Shown piece by piece: positions 48,420 through 56,480 of a DNA stretch of 64,000 nt. The DNA comes from PFJX01 sp964393825 (lineage in GTDB: Bacteria > Pseudomonadota > Gammaproteobacteria > Burkholderiales > Thiobacillaceae). Both the position numbers and the translations under genes were made by a program. Within the stretch, counting starts at the first letter, position 1. Every line of letters begins with the position of its first letter. The notes beneath the pieces were generated by a model. The model was not told where the DNA came from. It ran no database searches and saw only the letters and a program-made list of their open reading frames with translations. The stretch spans positions 4,250 to 68,249 of the forward strand of contig CAYMUY010000024.1 of NCBI GenBank assembly GCA_964393825.1, written 5' to 3'.

Positions 48420-49343
48420 TCAGTCCTCGACGCGGCCGCGCAGCAGGTATTCCAGCAGCGCCTTCTGACTGTGCAGGCGGTTTTCCGCCTCATCCCAGAC
48501 CACCGACTGCGGGCCGTCGATGACATCGGCCGCGACTTCCTCGCCACGATGCGCCGGCAGGCAGTGCATGAACAGCGCATCGGCGGCGGCGACCCGCATC
48601 ATGTCGGCATCCACCTGCCAATCGGCGAAGGCTTTCTTGCGCTCGTTGTTTTCCGCTTCGAATCCCATGCTGGTCCAGACATCGGTGGTGACCAGGTCGG
48701 CGCCGCGGCAGGCCTCCATCGGGTCGGCAAACGCTTCGTAATGGCCCGTGCCGAACAGGCCGGCGCGCTCCGGTTCCACCTCATAACCCGGCGGGGTGGA
48801 GACGTGGACATTGAAGTCGAGCACCTCGGCCGCCTGCAACCAGGTGTTGCACATGTTGTTGGAGTCGCCGATCCAGGTCACCGTCTTGCCCTGAATGGGG
48901 CCACACCGCTCGATGAAGGTGTAGATGTCGGCCAGGATCTGGCAGGGATGGTATTCGTTGGTCAAGCCGTTGATCACCGGCACTCGCGAATGCGCGGCGA
49001 AGCGTTCGATGATTTCCTGCTCGAAGGTGCGGATCATCACCACATCGACCATCCGCGAGATCACTTCCGCCGCGTCTTCCACCGGTTCGCCACGGCCCAA
49101 CTGGGTGTCGCGGGTATTCAGGTAGATCGCCGAACCACCCAGCTGATGCATGCCGGCCTCGAAGGAGAGGCGGGTGCGGGTCGAGTTCTTCTCGAAGATC
49201 ATGGCCAGGGTACGGTCGGCCAGCGGGTGATAGGGCAGGTAGCGCTTGAAGCGATCCTTGATGACGCGGGTGCGCGCGAACAGATGCTCCAGTTCGTCGC
49301 GGCCGAGATCCTTGAATTGCAGGAAATGCTTCGCCGATGTCAT
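48420..49343 (-). CDS. argF: Ornithine carbamoyltransferase
   Basis: A 307-residue enzyme forming citrulline from ornithine and carbamoyl phosphate. The carbamoyl-phosphate motif is KNSTRTRLSFEAGMHQLGG, and the C-terminal part has MHCLPAHRGEEV. Other conserved strings are NGLTNEYHPCQILADIYTF and WIGDSNNMCNTWLQAA. It lies four bases after argD. Confidence 0.97.
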   Translation of the reverse strand: MTSAKHFLQFKDLGRDELEHLFARTRVIKDRFKRYLPYHPLADRTLAMIFEKNSTRTRLSFEAGMHQLGGSAIYLNTRDTQLGRGEPVEDAAEVISRMVDVVMIRTFEQEIIERFAAHSRVPVINGLTNEYHPCQILADIYTFIERCGPIQGKTVTWIGDSNNMCNTWLQAAEVLDFNVHVSTPPGYEVEPERAGLFGTGHYEAFADPMEACRGADLVTTDVWTSMGFEAENNERKKAFADWQVDADMMRVAAADALFMHCLPAHRGEEVAADVIDGPQSVVWDEAENRLHSQKALLEYLLRGRVED

Positions 49344-49347
49344 GGGC

Positions 49348-50532
49348 TTACTCCAGGAAGCCGCGGATCAGGCCCGCCAGTTGTTCCGTGAGCAGGGCCG
49401 CTTCCTCCCGCTTCAAGACCAGGGGAGGCAGCAGACGCACCACAGTGTCGTTGGTAACGTTGATCAGCAGCTTCCGTTCCAGCGCCCGCGCCACCAGTTC
49501 GCCACAGGGGCGGTCGAGTTCGATGCCGACCATCAGGCCCTGGCCGCGAACCTCCACCACGCCGGCCACGCCTTCGAGACGGTGCAACAGATCGGCACGG
49601 ATGAAGGCGCCGAGGGCGGCGGCATTGTCCAGCAACTTGTCGTCTTCCATCACCTGCAAGGTGGTCAACGCCGCCACGCAGGCCAGCGGATTGCCGCCGA
49701 AGGTTGAGCCGTGCTTGCCCGGCACGAAGGTTTCCGCCGCGACGCCGCGCGCGAGACAGGCCCCGATGGGGACACCGGCACCCAGGCCCTTGGCCAGCGT
49801 CATCACGTCGGGCTTGATGTCGCCGTGCTGGAAGGCGAACCAGGTGCCGGTACGACCAATGCCGGTCTGCACCTCGTCGAGCATCAGCAGCCAGGCGTTG
49901 TCGTCGCAGATGCGCCGAAGTTGCGCCAGGTAATCGGCCTGCGGTATCTGCACGCCACCCTCGCCCTGGAACGGCTCGACCAGGACGGCGACGATGTTCT
50001 TGTGATGCGCCGCCAGCGCCGCGACCGCCTCGGCGTCGCCGAACGGGACGCGCACAAAGCCGGTCACCAGCGGCTCGAAACCGGCCTGCACCTTGCGGTT
50101 GCCGGTGGCGGAGAGCGTGGCCATGGTGCGGCCATGGAAGCTCTTTTCCATGACCACGATGGCCGGGTTCTCGATGCCGCGATTGTGCGCATGCAGGCGC
50201 GCGATCTTGATCGCCGCCTCGTTGGCCTCGGCGCCGGAATTGCAGAAGAACACGCGCTCGAGCCCGGAAAGGTCGCACAACCGCTCGGCCAGACGTTCCT
50301 GCTCGCGGATGTGATAGATATTGGAGGTGTGGATCAGGTGCCCAGCCTGCTCGCACAAGGCCCGGACCAGCCTGGGGTGGGCATGGCCGAGCGCATTCAC
50401 CGCGACTCCGGCCAGGGCGTCCAGATAGCGGTCGCCGTTCTCGTCGAACAGCCAGGCACCTTCGCCGCGGACGAACGCCACGGGCTGGCGGGCATAGGTT
50501 TGCATCAGGTTATCGGCCATATCCGTACTCAT
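49348..50532 (-). CDS. argD: Acetylornithine aminotransferase
   Basis: A 394-residue PLP enzyme of arginine synthesis. It has WLFDENGDRYLDALAGVAVN, the conserved FHGRTMATLSATGN, FQGEGGVQIPQ, LLMLDEVQTGIGRTG and the Schiff-base Lys in MTLAKGLGAGVPIGA. The start at 50532 (MSTDMADNLMQTYARQP) fits the family; 50520 is an alternative. The 675 bases upstream hold the expected promoter of the arg operon. Confidence 0.95.
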   Translation of the reverse strand: MSTDMADNLMQTYARQPVAFVRGEGAWLFDENGDRYLDALAGVAVNALGHAHPRLVRALCEQAGHLIHTSNIYHIREQERLAERLCDLSGLERVFFCNSGAEANEAAIKIARLHAHNRGIENPAIVVMEKSFHGRTMATLSATGNRKVQAGFEPLVTGFVRVPFGDAEAVAALAAHHKNIVAVLVEPFQGEGGVQIPQADYLAQLRRICDDNAWLLMLDEVQTGIGRTGTWFAFQHGDIKPDVMTLAKGLGAGVPIGACLARGVAAETFVPGKHGSTFGGNPLACVAALTTLQVMEDDKLLDNAAALGAFIRADLLHRLEGVAGVVEVRGQGLMVGIELDRPCGELVARALERKLLINVTNDTVVRLLPPLVLKREEAALLTEQLAGLIRGFLE

Positions 50533-51207
50533 TGCTGTGCTCTCGTTTCCCTGCTTCCAGGCGCTGAAAATGATGCGCGGCGACCACGGCCGCCGCTCAG
50601 CTTCAATCAAGAAAGCGTGGAAACATACCACCAAACCACTAATTTACAAACGGGATGAAAAAATCCTGTTAGCGCCTTGGGAGACGCCCCGGCACCATCC
50701 GGGCTACGATGCCTTGCACCCCGCCAGCGCCTCGCGCTGGGCGAGCGTCTTGACCTGGCATCCACGGCACACGGTGTCGGCGTCGGCGTCGGCAGCCGCC
50801 GCCAGGCCACCTCCGGCCCGGACGGCCACGCTCGCCGCGGGACCGGATGCTGCGCGATGGCGGGCTCCATGGGCCGGGCATAGTCGCGTGCGAGCCCCTC
50901 CCGCCCGAGTGTGGCGGGGACGGGGTGACGGACCTGTCGAGAAGTCCACAGCTTCTGTGGATAACTCTGTGCACAAACGCGGGACAAACCCCTTAACCCC
51001 CTGTCCCACCGGCAGGTTGTGCCAGACGGTCACTTTTTAGGCAGTCCATGCCACATTAAGAATCAATGACTTACAAAAACGCCTAACAACATCAGTGAGA
51101 TACGAGCGCTTCCTGACAAAGATGTTGCAACTGTGGACACAACTCGCTCTTGACACCCTGAAAAGGGCGCGTCCCATCAGCATTCAAGCGGGTTCACGCC
51201 CCCTCGA
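50533..51207. other. 675-base gene-free stretch upstream of argD
   Basis: No convincing gene. 50640-50900 is GC-rich with simple GGCGTC-type repeats. 50940-50980 holds a DnaA box and related sites. 51030-51150 is markedly AT-richer than its surroundings and contains TGTGGACAC (51132-51140) and a lone TTGACA near 51149. It presumably carries the arg operon promoter, but I cannot assign one. Confidence 0.45.
50956..50976. promoter_or_regulatory. DnaA-box cluster
   Basis: TGTGGATAA (50956-50964) is an exact complement of the DnaA consensus TTATCCACA; TGTGCACAA (50968-50976) is a one-to-two mismatch copy four bases away. Confidence 0.5.
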
Positions 51208-52365
51208 TCACTCCCGCACATAGATGAAATAGAGCCCGGCCCCATGCAACAGGTTCTGCCCGAGGGCCCCTTCCGCGGCGGCCAGACGGGGGCGCAGGAA
51301 GGCCACGCGCAAGCGATCGAGACCGGCATTGGTCGTCCCCGGTGGCGTTGCTGGAAGATCCAGGCTCTCCGTCATGGCCCGCCCGGCTGGCACCCGCAGA
51401 AATCGGGATGGCAAGGCCATGGCCGGTGGACAGGATGACGGGCGTTCGCGCAGCAGCCCTTCCAGCGCCTCACGTTTGCCGTTCGCCAGTTGCGCCAGCG
51501 CGGCATCGAGTTCGCTGCTCGGCGCGCACAGGTCAAGCAGGCCGGCCTCGACGTCCACGGCGATATCGGACGCCGCGGCAAGGTATAGTGAATGGGGGCC
51601 CGCCCTGGCCTCCAGGTAGCCCTGGTGCGCGAACGGCTTGCGCTCCTCACGCCCCCCCTGATCACGCCACGCGAATCCCTCCAGGAACCATTCCAGGCGC
51701 AAGGCCGGTTCCGCGCCGAACCCTCCGGGTGGGACGTAGCGCAAGCCATAACCGGTCAACATGCCATCAGGGCCAGGACGTTTCGCATCGGCACTCAACA
51801 TCGAAGCCAGCACCTCCCGGCCGGGTTGCTCGGCGATCCCCCGCCGGGCGAACCCACGCGGCGGCGCCTCGCCAAAATCCGCCGTGGCCAGGAGATCGTA
51901 GACCGGCTTCGGCAAACCGGTCGCGCGCGGCGCCGCGAAAGCCAGCACGCTGTAGGCCCGCCCGCCGTGGGCACCGGCCAGCAGGAACACGGTCGCCTCA
52001 CCATCACCGGCCCGGCGGCGGCAAGCCAGCCAGGGCATGCCGCCGATTTCAATTTGCCCGATCTCGGCCTGCTTGCCATATTGAGAGGCCCATTTCTTCC
52101 GAAGGTTGACGTAAAACGCCTGGGCATCGGTCCGCAACGGTGTCGATCCCGGAGGAATGGCGACTTGCAGGGCGATGTCGCGCGCACCCACGACCGCGGG
52201 CCATTCCAGCAAATAGGCGCCATCTTCGCGCTCCCGCGCCGGATCGCCACGTCGCCAGGCCGCTTCCGGGGTCAGGCGCAGGGCATCGACCCGCAAGCTC
52301 TCCGCGCCCACCATCGACGCGGCCGCCAGCAGCAGCCCGCACACCATCAAGCTTCCAGATTTCAT
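51208..52365 (-). CDS. Secreted protein of unknown function
   Basis: A 385-residue protein with a signal peptide (LMVCGLLLAAASMVGAES). Recognisable strings are LQVAIPPGSTPLRTDAQAF, WASQYGKQAEIGQIEIGGMP and ATVFLLAGAHGGRAYSVLAF, none of which I can tie to a family. It is probably periplasmic or extracellular. Its ATG is only 17 bases from the divergent ATG of hrpA, so each promoter must lie inside the other gene or the two share a compact divergent region. No other partner gene. Confidence 0.65.
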   Translation of the reverse strand: MKSGSLMVCGLLLAAASMVGAESLRVDALRLTPEAAWRRGDPAREREDGAYLLEWPAVVGARDIALQVAIPPGSTPLRTDAQAFYVNLRKKWASQYGKQAEIGQIEIGGMPWLACRRRAGDGEATVFLLAGAHGGRAYSVLAFAAPRATGLPKPVYDLLATADFGEAPPRGFARRGIAEQPGREVLASMLSADAKRPGPDGMLTGYGLRYVPPGGFGAEPALRLEWFLEGFAWRDQGGREERKPFAHQGYLEARAGPHSLYLAAASDIAVDVEAGLLDLCAPSSELDAALAQLANGKREALEGLLRERPSSCPPAMALPSRFLRVPAGRAMTESLDLPATPPGTTNAGLDRLRVAFLRPRLAAAEGALGQNLLHGAGLYFIYVRE

Positions 52366-52382
52366 GCTACTTTCGCCGCCCC

Positions 52383-55300
52383 ATGAGTGAACCAGTCCTT
52401 TCCAATCCCGCCAGCCTACCGTATCTGGACTTCCCGGAGTCCCTGCCGGTATCCGCCCGCCGCGCGGACATCGCCGCCGCCCTGGCGGCGCATCAGGTGA
52501 TCATCGTCTGCGGCGAAACCGGTTCCGGCAAGACCACCCAGTTGCCCAAGATCGCGCTTGCCGCCGGTCGCGGTGGCGAAGGCCGCCTGGTGGGCATGAC
52601 CCAACCACGCCGCATCGCCGCCAAGAGCGTGGCGGCGCGCATCGCCGAGGAAACGAAATCCCGCCTCGGTGGCCTCGTCGGCTGGCAGGTACGCTTCACC
52701 GATCAGGTGTCGAAGGAGAGCCGGATCAAGGTGATGACCGATGGCATCCTGCTCGCCGAAACCCAGTCCGACCCCGACTTCCGCGCCTACGACACCCTGA
52801 TCCTCGACGAGGCGCACGAGCGCAGCCTGAACATCGACTTCCTGCTCGGCTACCTGAAGACCCTGCTGCCGCGCCGTCCCGACCTGAAATTGATCCTGTC
52901 CTCCGCGACCCTGGAAGCCGACCGCTTTTCCGCCTACTTCAATGGCGCGCCGGTGATCGAGGTGTCGGGGCGAACCTATCCGGTGGAGATGCGCTACCGG
53001 TCATTACAACCCCTCCCCCCTCGGGGGAGGGGCAGGGGAGAGGGAACGACGGTTACTCAATCGACGCGGGTTCCCTCACCCCCGGCCCCTCTCCCGGAGG
53101 GAGAGGGGAGCGATGACCTGGACCTCGCCCTGATCCACGCCGTCGACGAACTCGCCGCCGCCGGCCCCGGCGACATCCTGGTGTTCCTGCCGGGCGAGCG
53201 GGAGATTCGCGAGGCGCACGAGGCGCTGCGCAAGCACCATCCGCCGCAGACCGAAATCCTGCCCCTGTTCGCGCGCCTCTCGGTGGCCGATCAGGAAAAG
53301 GTGTTCCAGTCGCACGGCGGCCGCCGCATCGTGCTGGCCACCAACGTGGCGGAAACCTCGCTCACCGTGCCCGGCATCCGTTATGTGGTGGATACCGGCC
53401 TGGCGCGGGTGAAGCGCTATTCCATCCGCAACAAGATCGAACAGCTCAAGGTGGAAAAGGTCTCGCAAGCCGCCGCCCGGCAGCGCGCCGGGCGCTGCGG
53501 CCGGGTGGCGGAAGGCATCTGTATCCGCCTCTACGACGAGGCCGACTTCCTCGGCCGGCAGGAATACACCACGCCGGAACTGCTGCGCTCCTCGCTGGCC
53601 GGCGTCATCCTGCGCATGAAATCGCTGCGCTTGCCGGAGATCGAGGTCTTCCCCTTCCTCGACGTGCCCGAGGGCAAGCGCATCCGCGACGGCCAGCAAC
53701 TCCTGGCCGAACTCGGCGCCCTGGACGGGCGCGGCAGGCTGACCGGCATCGGCAAGCAACTCGCGCATCTGCCGGTGGACCCGCGCATCGGCCGCATGCT
53801 CATCGCCGCGAAAGATCGCGGCTGCCTGCATGAAATGCTGGTCATCGCCGCCTTCCTCTCGGTGCAGGACCCGCGCGAACGGCCGCTGGACGCGCAGGAG
53901 GCCGCCGACCAGAAGCATCGCCGCTTCATCGATGCCAACTCCGATTTCATCAGCCTGCTCAAACTCTGGGCGCATATCGAAGACCTCAGCCACCATCGCA
54001 AGTCGCAGCGGAAATTCCGCGACGCCCTGAAGGCCGATTTCCTCTCGCCCAACCGGGTGCGGGAATGGCGCGACGTCCATGCGCAACTGACCACCCAGGT
54101 GAAGGAAATGGGCTGGACGGTGGCGGACAGGCAAGACCGGGCAGGCGAAACGCCCGTGCTGCAGGGCTCTCATGTCGCGCAGGCATCCTCGCCTGCCCCC
54201 GAGCCGCTTGGAGAAATCCCCTACGCCCCGCTGCACCAGGCCCTGCTTCCCGGCCTCCTCGGCAACCTCGGCATGCAGACCGAGGACGGCGCCTACCTCG
54301 GCGCCCGCGACATGAAGTTCTGGATCTTTCCCGGCTCAGGGGTGAAGAAGAAGCCGAAGTGGCTGCTCGCCGCCGAGATCGTGGAAACCAGGCGGGTCTA
54401 TGCCCGCATGGTGGCGAAGATCGAGCCGGAATGGATCGAGCATGCCGCCCGCCACCTGCTCAAGGTCTCCTACAGCGACCCGCACTGGGCGAAGAAGCCG
54501 GCGCACGTGGCGGCCTCGATGCGCGCCACCCTCTACGGCCTGCCGGTAGTGAACGCTCGCAAGGTCCACTACGGCCCGATCGACCCGGTATTGAGCCGTG
54601 AGCTGTTCATCCGCGGCGCCCTGGTCGCGGGCGAATTCGAAACGCGCGCGCCCTGGTTCGAGCACAACCGCCGCCTGCTCGAAGAGATCGACGATCTCGC
54701 CCATCGCGCCCGCAACGCCCGCCTGGTGGTGGATGAACATCAGCTCTACGCCTTCTTCGACGCCCGCGTGCCGGAGGGCATCCACAATGGCGCTGCCTTC
54801 GACAAATGGCGGCGCGAGGCGGAGAAAACCCAGCCGCGCCTGCTCTACCTGGAACGCGCCGACCTGCTCGACAGCGGCCACGACAGCCAGGAACAGGCCT
54901 TCCCGCCGCAACTGGAACTCAACGGCGCCCAGTACCCCCTCGCCTACCGCTTCGACCCCGGCACGGAAGACGACGGCGTCACCCTGATCGTGCCGCTCGC
55001 CGCCCTCAACCAGATCTCCCCGGCGCGCTGCGAATGGCTGGTGCCCGGCCTGCTGGAGGAAAAGATCGCCGCCCTGATGAAGAGCCTGCCGCAATCCATC
55101 CGCCGCGCCTTCGTGCCCGTGCCCGAGTACGCGCGAGCGGCGGCGGCGGCCCTGGCCGACAACGCGCGCACCACACCGCTCACCGACGCCCTCGCCGCCT
55201 TCCTCAGCAAATCCACCGGCCAGCTCATCCCCCGCGACGCCTGGCGCCCGGAAGCCCTGGCACCGCATCTGGTCATGAATTTCCGGGTTCAGGACGAGGC

Positions 55301-56267
55301 CGGCAAGACCCTGGCCGAGGGCCGCGATCTCGCCACCCTGCGCCAGCAACTGGGCGGCGCCGCCAGCGAGGAACTGGCCAAGTCGGCCGGCCAGTTCCAG
55401 CGCGACGGCATCACGAAATGGGACTTCGGCAACCTGCCGGAAACCGCGACAATCGACAGCGGGGGTCGCGTCATCGCCGCCTTTCCGGCATTGCAATGTG
55501 TCGATGGCCAGGTCGGCCTGCGCCTGTTCGACCACGCCGACGAAGCCCGCACCGCGCATCGGCTCGGTGTCGCCCGCCTGCTCTGGCTGGGCTTCCCGGA
55601 CTTCCTGAAACAGGGCGAACGCGACCTCGCCGCACGGCTGAAACCCGCCTGCCTGCAATACGCCCTGATGTTCAAGGGACAGTCCTGCCCTGGGCTGGCG
55701 CGCGACGTGCTCGCCGCCGCCGTGCTGAGTACGCGCGACGTCGCCGACATTCGCGACGCCGCCGCCTTCGCGGCGGCGGCACTTGCCATCCGCCCGCGCC
55801 TGCCGGAAACCGTCACGCGACTCGCCAATGTCGCGACGGAATGCATCGCCGCCGCGCACCGGCTCGACCAGGCCCTGGCGAAAGCGCCCGCCGTCTGGAA
55901 AGCCGCCGTGACCGACATGCGCGAACAACTCGACGCCCTGGTGTTTCCCGGCTTCCTGGCCCACCACCCAGGCGAGCGCCTGCCCCACCTGCCGCGCTAC
56001 CTCAAGGCTCTCGAAATGCGTCTGGCCAAGCTCCCCAACCAGACCGTGCGTGACACCACCGCACAACGTGACATGGCCTCCCTGCTCGGTGCCTGGCGCA
56101 ACCGCGTCGAACGCGCGCGGGCGCAAGGCCTGAACGACCCCGCCGTGGACGCCTTCCGCTGGCAACTGGAAGAATTGCGCGTCTCCCTGTTCGCGCAGGA
56201 ACTGAAGACGCCGGAGCCGGTGTCGGTGAAACGACTGGAGAAGCGCTGGGCGGACATCGTGAGGTGA
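52383..56267 (+). CDS. hrpA: ATP-dependent RNA helicase HrpA
   Basis: A 1294-residue DEAH helicase. Walker A is GETGSGKTTQLPKIAL, motif II LILDEAHERSLNIDF, motif III LILSSATLEA and motif VI QRAGRCGRVAEGICIRLYD, and a DUF3418-like C-terminal region follows. Two stretches do not align with E. coli HrpA: residues about 208-243 (PPRGRGRGEG...APLPEGEG) between the two RecA domains, and about 583-606 (DRAGETPVLQG...QASSPAPE). Both are encoded by palindromic DNA repeats inserted in frame. HrpA resolves stalled ribosome or mRNA structures in E. coli. The start at 52383 gives MSEPVLSNPASLPYLDF. Confidence 0.95.
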   Translation: MSEPVLSNPASLPYLDFPESLPVSARRADIAAALAAHQVIIVCGETGSGKTTQLPKIALAAGRGGEGRLVGMTQPRRIAAKSVAARIAEETKSRLGGLVGWQVRFTDQVSKESRIKVMTDGILLAETQSDPDFRAYDTLILDEAHERSLNIDFLLGYLKTLLPRRPDLKLILSSATLEADRFSAYFNGAPVIEVSGRTYPVEMRYRSLQPLPPRGRGRGEGTTVTQSTRVPSPPAPLPEGEGSDDLDLALIHAVDELAAAGPGDILVFLPGEREIREAHEALRKHHPPQTEILPLFARLSVADQEKVFQSHGGRRIVLATNVAETSLTVPGIRYVVDTGLARVKRYSIRNKIEQLKVEKVSQAAARQRAGRCGRVAEGICIRLYDEADFLGRQEYTTPELLRSSLAGVILRMKSLRLPEIEVFPFLDVPEGKRIRDGQQLLAELGALDGRGRLTGIGKQLAHLPVDPRIGRMLIAAKDRGCLHEMLVIAAFLSVQDPRERPLDAQEAADQKHRRFIDANSDFISLLKLWAHIEDLSHHRKSQRKFRDALKADFLSPNRVREWRDVHAQLTTQVKEMGWTVADRQDRAGETPVLQGSHVAQASSPAPEPLGEIPYAPLHQALLPGLLGNLGMQTEDGAYLGARDMKFWIFPGSGVKKKPKWLLAAEIVETRRVYARMVAKIEPEWIEHAARHLLKVSYSDPHWAKKPAHVAASMRATLYGLPVVNARKVHYGPIDPVLSRELFIRGALVAGEFETRAPWFEHNRRLLEEIDDLAHRARNARLVVDEHQLYAFFDARVPEGIHNGAAFDKWRREAEKTQPRLLYLERADLLDSGHDSQEQAFPPQLELNGAQYPLAYRFDPGTEDDGVTLIVPLAALNQISPARCEWLVPGLLEEKIAALMKSLPQSIRRAFVPVPEYARAAAAALADNARTTPLTDALAAFLSKSTGQLIPRDAWRPEALAPHLVMNFRVQDEAGKTLAEGRDLATLRQQLGGAASEELAKSAGQFQRDGITKWDFGNLPETATIDSGGRVIAAFPALQCVDGQVGLRLFDHADEARTAHRLGVARLLWLGFPDFLKQGERDLAARLKPACLQYALMFKGQSCPGLARDVLAAAVLSTRDVADIRDAAAFAAAALAIRPRLPETVTRLANVATECIAAAHRLDQALAKAPAVWKAAVTDMREQLDALVFPGFLAHHPGERLPHLPRYLKALEMRLAKLPNQTVRDTTAQRDMASLLGAWRNRVERARAQGLNDPAVDAFRWQLEELRVSLFAQELKTPEPVSVKRLEKRWADIVR
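53010..53108. repeat. Palindromic repeat inside hrpA (CCCCTCCCCC type)
   Basis: Two perfect 10-bp hairpins: CCCCTCCCCC/GGGGGAGGGG (53010-53032) and CCCCTCTCCC/GGGAGAGGGG (53086-53108), separated by a unique 53-base middle. The whole is about 35 codons, open in frame, and lies in the linker between the RecA-like domains. Confidence 0.82.
54139..54198. repeat. Palindromic repeat inside hrpA (GGGCAGGCGA type)
   Basis: Arms GGGCAGGCGA (54139-54148) and TCGCCTGCCC (54189-54198) are exact complements. The encoded AGETPVLQ...QASSPAPE resembles the AGETPALQ-type protein repeats known from many proteobacterial genomes. In frame, in a predicted loop. Confidence 0.8.
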
Positions 56268-56428
56268 TGCGCAGGGTGGGAGATGCGATCGCTCAACCCA
56301 GCAGCAAGCGTCAATGGGCATGATCCCCCCCAGCGAAACCGCCAACGCCTGGCTTCCATCGCGCTTCAGACTCTGGACCCCGGCAGCTCGGCGCCAGGTA
56401 AAGTGAGCGCCCTCTCCCCGGCAGGTTC

Positions 56429-56455
56429 TCAAGTTTCCCATTCCTCGGCCGATAT
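56429..56455 (+). promoter_or_regulatory. Sigma-28 (FliA) promoter of the chemoreceptor
   Basis: TCAAGTTT (56429-56436), 11-base spacer, GCCGATAT (56448-56455). It matches TAAAGTTT-N11-GCCGATAA at 14 of 16 positions with exact spacing, 25 bases before the ATG. Confidence 0.82.
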
Positions 56456-56480
56456 GGCGGACTATCCCGAGACTATACGG

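Noticed and set aside
50900..51200. Chromosomal replication origin
   Set aside because: Only one perfect DnaA box, no dnaA, rpmH or parAB neighbours, and no clear 13-mer array; kept as a weaker DnaA-site observation.
54336..56441. Open frame of 701 codons on the minus strand opposite hrpA
   Set aside because: Antisense shadow of HrpA; no start context, no homology.
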